NCBI RefSeq assembly: GCF_042656585.1
Contig: NZ_JBHSPG010000023.1
Reading direction: 5' to 3' (one strand)
Source of the DNA: Thalassorhabdus alkalitolerans
GTDB taxonomy: Bacteria; Bacillota; Bacilli; Bacillales; Marinococcaceae
DNA length: 64,000 nt
Part shown: positions 59,114-64,000 of the stretch, one piece after another
Layout: each line of letters opens with the position of its first letter
Numbering within the stretch: position 1 is the first letter of the stretch
Translations under genes and position numbers: made by a program
Notes under the pieces: generated by a model
The model's database searches: none
What the model was told of the DNA's origin: nothing
The model's input: the letters and a program-made list of their open reading frames with translations, nothing else

Positions 59114-60565
59114 ATGGAAAATTTATTCAGGAATGATACGTGGCTTGGAGAGCTTGTAGGGCTGGGAAACGATCTCCTTTGGACTTACATACTTATAGCC
59201 CTTCTTCTAATTCTAGGTTTTTATTTTACCTTTGCCACAAAATTTGTTCAGTTTCGTTTACTAGGTGAAATGTTTCGCCAACTCTTTAAAGGAACAGACC
59301 GTACAGCGTTCAAAGAACGCAAAGGAACCACGCCATTTCAGGCATTTGCCATAAGCACGGCTGCAAGGGTAGGTACAGGAAACCTGGCCGGGGTAGCTGT
59401 TGCCATTTCATTAGGTGGGCCAGGGGCTATCTTTTGGATGTGGCTCATCGCCTTAATTGGTGCTGCTACAGGATTTATTGAAAGTACGTTGGCTCAGATT
59501 TATAAAGTAAAAGACAAAGACGGATTTCGCGGCGGGCCGGCTTATTACATGGAAAAGGCCTTGGGAGCAAGATGGCTTGGTCTATTTTTTGCCGTTTTAA
59601 TTACTCTTTGCTTTGGGCTTATTTTTAACGCCGTTCAAACACATACGATTACAGATGCTTTTGTCGGCGCCTATGGGATTAGTCCTGTATGGGTTGGAAT
59701 GATCGTCGCCCTCTTAATTGGTATCATAATTTTTGGCGGGATCAGGCGGATTGCAGTTGTCGCAGAAGTGATTGTTCCTGTATTCGCCATCGCTTATATT
59801 CTTGTTTCGTTAATCATTATGATCATTAATATTACTGAGCTTCCTGCTGTATTTTCCTTGATCTTCAGCAATGCTTTCGGTCTTCAGGAAGTTGTCGGAG
59901 GTGGTTTGGGAGCAGCTATTATGAACGGAGTACAGCGCGGCCTTTTCTCTAATGAAGCCGGGATGGGAAGTGCGCCAAACGCTGCAGCTACCGTTTATGT
60001 TTCTCACCCAGTCAAACAAGGACTCATTCAGTCTCTCAGTGTATTAATTGATACTCTCGTTATTTGCAGTGCTACTGCTTTCCTTATTCTCCTTACTGAT
60101 ATCTATACTGTGGGCGAAATGGAAGGCATACAGCTGACACAAGCAGCCATGACAGCACACATTGGGGATTGGGCTTCACTGTTTGTCACAATAGCAATCT
60201 TTTTCTTTGCTTTTAGTTCACTGCTTGGTAACTACTACTACGGAGAAACAAACGTGGAGTTTATATCAGAAAAGCCGATTTATCTTCTTCTTTTCCGAAT
60301 TGCGTTTCTTATTATGGTTATGGTCGGTGCGATGAGTGAATTAGAATTAATCTGGTCCATGGCTGATTTATTTATGGGAATGATGGCTACTGTTAACCTT
60401 ATTGCCATCGCTATCCTGGGAAGAATTGCTTTTAAAGCACTGAAAGATTACCAAACCCAGCGAGACCAGGGAGATGATCCTGTCTTTTACCGAAACAGCA
60501 TTGAAGGGCTTAAAAATATTGAAAGCTGGGATAACAAACCGGAAAAAAACACATCAAATAAATAA
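59114..60565 (+). CDS. Alanine/glycine:sodium symporter (AGCS family, AlsT-like)
   Basis: A 483-residue membrane protein with about eleven helices that moves alanine, glycine or glutamine with Na+. Family motifs are TTPFQAFAISTAARVGTGNLAGVA (about 77-100), GGPGAIFWMW, RGGPAYYMEKALG and NGVQRGLFSNEAGMGSAPNAAA. The ATG 59114 has AGGAAAGG eight bases upstream; a GTG at 59066 in frame is less likely. Sodium coupling suits an alkaliphilic host. Its own terminator follows. Confidence 0.92.
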   Translation: MENLFRNDTWLGELVGLGNDLLWTYILIALLLILGFYFTFATKFVQFRLLGEMFRQLFKGTDRTAFKERKGTTPFQAFAISTAARVGTGNLAGVAVAISLGGPGAIFWMWLIALIGAATGFIESTLAQIYKVKDKDGFRGGPAYYMEKALGARWLGLFFAVLITLCFGLIFNAVQTHTITDAFVGAYGISPVWVGMIVALLIGIIIFGGIRRIAVVAEVIVPVFAIAYILVSLIIMIINITELPAVFSLIFSNAFGLQEVVGGGLGAAIMNGVQRGLFSNEAGMGSAPNAAATVYVSHPVKQGLIQSLSVLIDTLVICSATAFLILLTDIYTVGEMEGIQLTQAAMTAHIGDWASLFVTIAIFFFAFSSLLGNYYYGETNVEFISEKPIYLLLFRIAFLIMVMVGAMSELELIWSMADLFMGMMATVNLIAIAILGRIAFKALKDYQTQRDQGDDPVFYRNSIEGLKNIESWDNKPEKNTSNK

Positions 60566-60570
60566 TTGTA

Positions 60571-60603
60571 AAACTGCTTCTTTGCGGAAGCAGTTTTTAT
60601 TTT
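60571..60603 (+). terminator. Terminator of the AGCS symporter gene
   Basis: AAACTGCTTC pairs with GAAGCAGTTT, then TTATTTTG. Confidence 0.9.
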
Positions 60604-60621
60604 GTTCACTGATAATACAAA

Positions 60622-60648
60622 TAAAACACCGGCGCGATTGCCGGTGTC
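60622..60648 (-). terminator. Terminator of the small gene at 60659
   Basis: ACACCGGC at 60626-60633 pairs with GCCGGTGT at 60640-60647; T run on the minus strand. Confidence 0.85.
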
Positions 60649-60658
60649 CCCTCAGGTC

Positions 60659-60874
60659 CTATGAATTATTATAAACCTGCATAATCTCATCTTTCGCAAT
60701 ATCCTCATTTGCCACTTCGATCTCCCGGTGTGCATCGACTGAACCCCCGGTTATCTCTTCTGTGCGAGTAAAAGGCTGATTACTGCTTGATCCGGTTCTT
60801 ACTCCAATTTCCCCCTTTGCATCTGCCTGGGTTGGAAGCTTAAACTTCTTCTTGGCTTTTTTCACTTTTTTCAC
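60659..60874 (-). CDS. Small hydrophilic protein of unknown function
   Basis: A 71-residue protein with a Lys-rich start (KKVKKAKKKFKLP) and a polar, probably disordered body, then a short acidic helix (EIEVANEDIAKDEIMQVY). It has GAGGAGG upstream and its own terminator. Family not recognised; it has the look of a small spore or nucleoid-associated protein, which is a guess. Confidence 0.6.
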   Translation of the reverse strand: MKKVKKAKKKFKLPTQADAKGEIGVRTGSSSNQPFTRTEEITGGSVDAHREIEVANEDIAKDEIMQVYNNS

Positions 60875-61020
60875 CTCCTCTTTTTAGCTTTCACGATTTT
60901 CCTCTATCATCACCACCCAGTTATTTCCTATTATAGCTCCATTATGTATATACGCCTTCTCAAATGCCTATCCTGACAGCAAAAGCATTATTCATTCCTG
61001 TTTTGAAAGGAGTATTAAGG

Positions 61021-61185
61021 ATGAAAGCTGATAAAGGACTATTTACAAATGAGGAAATACACGCTTTGCAAACCATACAAAAACAAAAAGAAAACGCCAG
61101 AAGCATGGTAGAACTCTACTCTCTAGAAGAAAAAGAATGGGATATTTACCACACTGCATTGCGGGAAAGGAAGAGAAGTATATGA
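61021..61185 (+). CDS. Small helical protein, first of an overlapping pair
   Basis: A 54-residue soluble protein (MKADKGLFTNEEIHALQ...) made of two charged helices. ATG 61021 has AAAGGAG upstream; the in-frame extension to 60964 has none. Its stop overlaps the start of the next small gene (ATGA), so the two are translationally coupled. Unknown function. Confidence 0.6.
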   Translation: MKADKGLFTNEEIHALQTIQKQKENARSMVELYSLEEKEWDIYHTALRERKRSI

Positions 61186-61361
61186 AATTTAGACCATTTG
61201 ATCATTTAAGTCATTCAGATATTTCCACGATAATGAAGCTTAGGGAAAAAGTAAATACTTCTTGTACCCTCCAAGAGAAAAACAAATATGAAGGAGATAT
61301 TGCTGCTTTGATGCAGAAAAGCTGGATGCATTTCAAAAATCTCCACTTAACCAAAAGATAA
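61182..61361 (+). CDS. Small helical protein, second of an overlapping pair
   Basis: A 59-residue soluble, basic protein (MKFRPFDHLSHSDISTIMKL...) with helices rich in Lys and Met. ATG 61182 lies after GGAAAGGAAGAG and overlaps the preceding stop. No family recognised. The coupling suggests that it works with the first protein of the pair. Confidence 0.6.
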   Translation: MKFRPFDHLSHSDISTIMKLREKVNTSCTLQEKNKYEGDIAALMQKSWMHFKNLHLTKR

Positions 61362-61480
61362 CCTTAAAGGATATAGTTTTTGTATATATTCACTTCTGCG
61401 TCAAAAGTATAATTCCACACCTTCTGCTAAATATATGAAGTAATATGATCTATCTTATTACTTGGCAGGAGGGTATTTTT

Positions 61481-63448
61481 ATGGCTATGACGGCTGCAGA
61501 AAAATTAATCAAAGCTCACCTTGTTTCAGGTACGATGAAAGCAGGAGAGGAAATTGGCCTGAAAATCGACCAGACACTCACACAGGATGCAACCGGTACA
61601 ATGGTCATGCTTGAATTAGAAGCAATGAATCTGGACCGGGCACAAACCGAAGCTTCCGCTCAATATGTTGACCATAACGTAATCCAAGAAGACAGTAAAA
61701 ACCCTGATGATCATTTATTTTTAGAAAGCGCCGCTCGCAGATTCGGTCTTTATTTCAGCCGGCCTGGCAATGGGATCAGTCACCCTGTTCACATGCAGCG
61801 GCTTGCAAAACCGGGAAAAACACTCTTGGGCTCAGACAGCCATACTTGTGCAAACGGCTCCATGGGCATGCTTGCTATGGGAGCTGGCGGAATTGATGTG
61901 GCAATGGCCATTGCCGGGGAACCTTTCTATTTAAAGATGCCTTTAATTTGGGGGATTGAAGTAACTGGAGAACTTAGAGACTGGGTCAGTGCCAAAGATG
62001 TGATCCTTGAACTGCTGCGCCGCCATGATGTGAAAGGGGGAGTCGGGAAAATCATTGAGTTTCACGGTTCCGGCTTAAAGAATTTAACAGCAATGGATCG
62101 CCATGTTATTGCAAACATGGGGGCTGAGCTTGGTGCCACCTCCACCGTTTTCCCTTCGGATCAAGAAATTAAGCGTTACTTAAAGACACAAAACAGACAG
62201 GGCGATTGGGTTGAATTATCAGCAGATTCAAAAGCAAACTATGACATTCACGAGAAGATAAATTTGTCTGAGATTGAACCATTGATCGCTAAGCCCTCAA
62301 GCCCGGGGAAAGTGGTGCCTGTCAGCGATATCGCTGGAGAACCGATTTACCAATCCTATATTGGCTCCTCTGCAAATCCGGGTTACCGGGACTTTGCAGT
62401 GGTTGCTGAAATTGTGAAAGACAAACAAATCGCTAGAGGGGTTTCCTTTGATATTAATCCTTCTTCCCGGCAAATATTAACCGACCTTGTTAATGAGGGG
62501 CACATTGCAAGTTTATTATCAGCTGGAGCCCGCCTTCATCAAGCTGGCTGTAATGGCTGTATAGGCATGGGCCAAGCACCAGCCACAGGACGCAACAGCC
62601 TAAGAACAACACCGAGGAATTTTCCTGGCCGTTCAGGAACACGTGAGGACAGTGTCTTTTTATGCAGTCCTGAAACAGCTGCAGCCTCAGCCTTAAAAGG
62701 AGAGATTACTGATCCGAGGACACTGGAAGAAAAATATCCCAAAATCAAAGAACCTCGACACCCTTCTCAAGACGCGGGACTTCAAGAACCTATTCCTATT
62801 GAAGAAGCAAGAGAAGTTGAGCTTCACAAAGGCCCTAACATTGCCTCCATTCCTGAAATGGATCCGATGCCAGATGAGCTGGTACTCCCCGTTTTGTTAA
62901 AAATGGGAGACAATATTTCTACTGATGAAATATTGGCTGGAGGTGCACGAGTTCTCCCTTATCGAAGCAATCTTCCTGAAATCAGCAAATTTACATTTGA
63001 GATTGTAGATGATACCTATTATAACCGGGCTAAGGGAGTAAAACCTCAAGGAGGACACATGATCATTGGGGGATTTAATTATGGGCAAGGGTCAAGCCGG
63101 GAACATGCTGCTCTCGCCCCAAGGTATCTTGGCATGCGTGTTGCCTTAGTGAAAGACTTTGCCAGAATCCACTGGCAAAACCTTGTAAATTTTGGTATTT
63201 TACCGTTGACCTTTGTTCATGAAGAGGACCACAACAATATTGAACAAGGTGATGTCATTCGCTTTTCCAATATCATTGATTCCCTGAAAAATAACAAGCC
63301 TCTCTATGGCGTGATTGAAGGACAAAATAAAAAAATAGAAGTAAAACATGCCCTATCTCCTCGCCAAATTGAAATTATACTCCAAGGCGGTCTTATTAAC
63401 TGGGTGAAGGAAAGAGCAAAAGTAAAAATGAAAGAAGTTACCACCTAA
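61481..63448 (+). CDS. Aconitate hydratase, Aquifex type
   Basis: A 655-residue aconitase-superfamily enzyme, shorter than the 900-residue CitB of Bacillus and of the single-chain type seen in Aquifex and clostridia. Substrate and cluster motifs are visible: SDSHTCANGSMGMLAMGAGG (first cluster Cys), the GCNGCIGMGQAPATGRNSLRTTPRNFPGRSG region with the other two Cys, and the C-terminal swivel domain with GDNISTDEI and NYGQGSSREHAAL. It binds a 4Fe-4S cluster and interconverts citrate and isocitrate or a homologue. ATG 61481 follows AGGAGGG. Confidence 0.88.
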   Translation: MAMTAAEKLIKAHLVSGTMKAGEEIGLKIDQTLTQDATGTMVMLELEAMNLDRAQTEASAQYVDHNVIQEDSKNPDDHLFLESAARRFGLYFSRPGNGISHPVHMQRLAKPGKTLLGSDSHTCANGSMGMLAMGAGGIDVAMAIAGEPFYLKMPLIWGIEVTGELRDWVSAKDVILELLRRHDVKGGVGKIIEFHGSGLKNLTAMDRHVIANMGAELGATSTVFPSDQEIKRYLKTQNRQGDWVELSADSKANYDIHEKINLSEIEPLIAKPSSPGKVVPVSDIAGEPIYQSYIGSSANPGYRDFAVVAEIVKDKQIARGVSFDINPSSRQILTDLVNEGHIASLLSAGARLHQAGCNGCIGMGQAPATGRNSLRTTPRNFPGRSGTREDSVFLCSPETAAASALKGEITDPRTLEEKYPKIKEPRHPSQDAGLQEPIPIEEAREVELHKGPNIASIPEMDPMPDELVLPVLLKMGDNISTDEILAGGARVLPYRSNLPEISKFTFEIVDDTYYNRAKGVKPQGGHMIIGGFNYGQGSSREHAALAPRYLGMRVALVKDFARIHWQNLVNFGILPLTFVHEEDHNNIEQGDVIRFSNIIDSLKNNKPLYGVIEGQNKKIEVKHALSPRQIEIILQGGLINWVKERAKVKMKEVTT

Positions 63449-63502
63449 ACACAAAAAGCGTTGGATTCTTAAAAAGAAATGAGTGAAAAGGAGCTGACCT
63501 TA

Positions 63503-63676
63503 ATGAACAGAGACAGTATTTGCAAAGCCTGCGATGGATCCGGCCTTCTTATGGATGATGAAGAATGGCAATACCATTGTACCGTGTGTGGAGGAGATGG
63601 GGTATTCAGCATGGATGAGACCCCCGAACCAGACAAGCCATTTTCAGTCGATGAAATGAATAGAACGTTAGAGTAG
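63503..63676 (+). CDS. Small zinc-ribbon protein with two CxxCxGxG-type motifs
   Basis: A 57-residue protein with CKACDGSG and CTVCGGDG, the DnaJ-type zinc-binding repeat, followed by an acidic, Pro-rich tail. ATG 63503 has AAAAGGAGC eight bases upstream; the earlier ATG 63479 lacks one. Such small proteins occur beside iron-sulfur or chaperone genes; here the aconitase gene lies 54 bases upstream and may be co-transcribed. Confidence 0.7.
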   Translation: MNRDSICKACDGSGLLMDDEEWQYHCTVCGGDGVFSMDETPEPDKPFSVDEMNRTLE

Positions 63677-63687
63677 AGAAAAGACAC

Positions 63688-63719
63688 GAGCCCCCAGCTT
63701 CTAAGAGGGGGCTCTTTTG
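63688..63719 (+). terminator. Terminator of the aconitase-zinc ribbon unit
   Basis: GAGCCCCC pairs with GGGGGCTC, followed by TTTTG. Confidence 0.9.
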
Positions 63720-63888
63720 TTTGCTGGTTTCCGTTTTTTTACTTTTTAATAAAACCAGGTCAGCCAAGTGCGTCTCATATCACCTGCCGAAGCCCTTACC
63801 CCTGGTTCTTGTTGTGATCACCCTGGGGTAGCAGCCAGATACAAGGGTATAATGTTTTCTCTATAGCCATTACATTGTTGAAAACCCA

Positions 63889-63916
63889 AAAAAGCACCCA
63901 CAACATGGGTGCTTTT
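63889..63916 (-). terminator. Terminator of the rRNA operon
   Basis: AAAAGCACCC pairs with GGGTGCTTTT directly after the 5S 3' end; TTTTTTGGG follows on the minus strand. Confidence 0.85.
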
Positions 63917-63918
63917 AC

Positions 63919-64000
63919 TGCCTGGCAGCGTCCTACTTTCACAGGGAGTTGCCCCCCAATTATCATCGGCGCTGAAGAGCTTAACTTCCGTGTTCGGCAT
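63919..64000 (-). rRNA. rrf: 5S ribosomal RNA, 3' part (cut by window edge)
   Basis: Read on the minus strand from 64000 the sequence begins ATGCCGAACACGGAAGTTAA and continues through GCTCTTCAGCGCCGATG to GTAGGACGCTGCCAGGCA. These are the conserved loop and 3' stem of bacterial 5S rRNA. The 5' third lies outside the window, so a rRNA operon transcribed leftward ends here. Confidence 0.95.

Noticed and set aside
1..64000. CRISPR arrays, insertion sequences, prophage genes, tRNA genes
   Set aside because: I looked for regular direct repeats, transposase frames, phage modules and tRNA-like cloverleaf ends and saw none.

Overview
The window looks like the chromosome of a spore-forming member of the Bacillaceae, probably an alkaliphilic or halotolerant one. 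Supporting signs are a Spo0E-type phosphatase, a YheC/YheD-like coat-associated ATP-grasp protein, a CitST-type two-component system beside a CitM-type transporter, a cre site, Fur boxes, YhgE, YwqA-like SNF2, DUF378 and AlsT-like proteins, AGGAGG ribosome-binding sites, and acidic, lipobox- and LPxTA-bearing exported proteins. Genus is inference only. There are no prophage, IS or CRISPR signatures. The window ends inside a 5S rRNA gene on the minus strand.

Layout. 1-9.4 kb: small and exported proteins, a type II haloacid dehalogenase, a membrane diguanylate cyclase followed by a frameshifted, degenerate EAL gene, a candidate small RNA, an FNR-type promoter driving a small unknown gene plus an NreA-like GAF protein, an SMP-30 lactonase and an LPxTA surface protein. 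9.4-22 kb: SNF2 helicase, BASS transporter, MazG-like and ATP-grasp proteins, a D-tartrate-dehydratase-like gene with a textbook sigma-54 promoter and its PrpR-type activator, a frameshifted luciferase-like oxidoreductase, and small membrane and lipoproteins. 22-28 kb: a Fur-boxed iron-siderophore ABC operon divergent from a ferredoxin-NADP reductase-like gene, then MoaB. 28-33 kb: Hsp20, malate:quinone oxidoreductase, YhfK-like protein, ClC channel.

33.4-46.6 kb holds the most notable block, an aromatic-acid catabolic island. It contains a permease and acyl-CoA ligase; an operon of FAH-family hydrolase, DinB protein, gentisate 1,2-dioxygenase, 3-hydroxyacyl-CoA dehydrogenase/enoyl-CoA hydratase fusion and thiolase; two tandem IclR regulators; an FAD hydroxylase with an unknown partner protein; and a 4-hydroxybenzoyl-CoA-thioesterase-like protein. 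I infer a route in which an aromatic acid with a side chain (a hydroxycinnamate-like compound) is activated to its CoA ester, shortened by beta-oxidation to a hydroxybenzoyl-CoA, hydroxylated and released as gentisate, then opened to maleylpyruvate, isomerised (DinB candidate) and split to fumarate and pyruvate. All four catabolic transcription units share a two-part upstream motif with spacings of about 21 or 42-43 bases, so they are probably one IclR regulon.

47-64 kb: O-methyltransferase, a cre-controlled citrate transporter with convergent CitST-like genes, two small unknown proteins (one a paralogue of the first complete gene of the window), an M20 peptidase, small membrane proteins, a TetR-YhgE operon with a shared operator-like repeat, an alanine/glycine:sodium symporter, an Aquifex-type aconitase, and the 5S rRNA 3' end.

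Two genes (EAL, luciferase-like) are each broken by one base in a homopolymer run, so real decay and sequencing error must both be considered. A 13-base near-palindrome GGTGCCAGGCACC recurs four times, each time at the 3' end of a gene.
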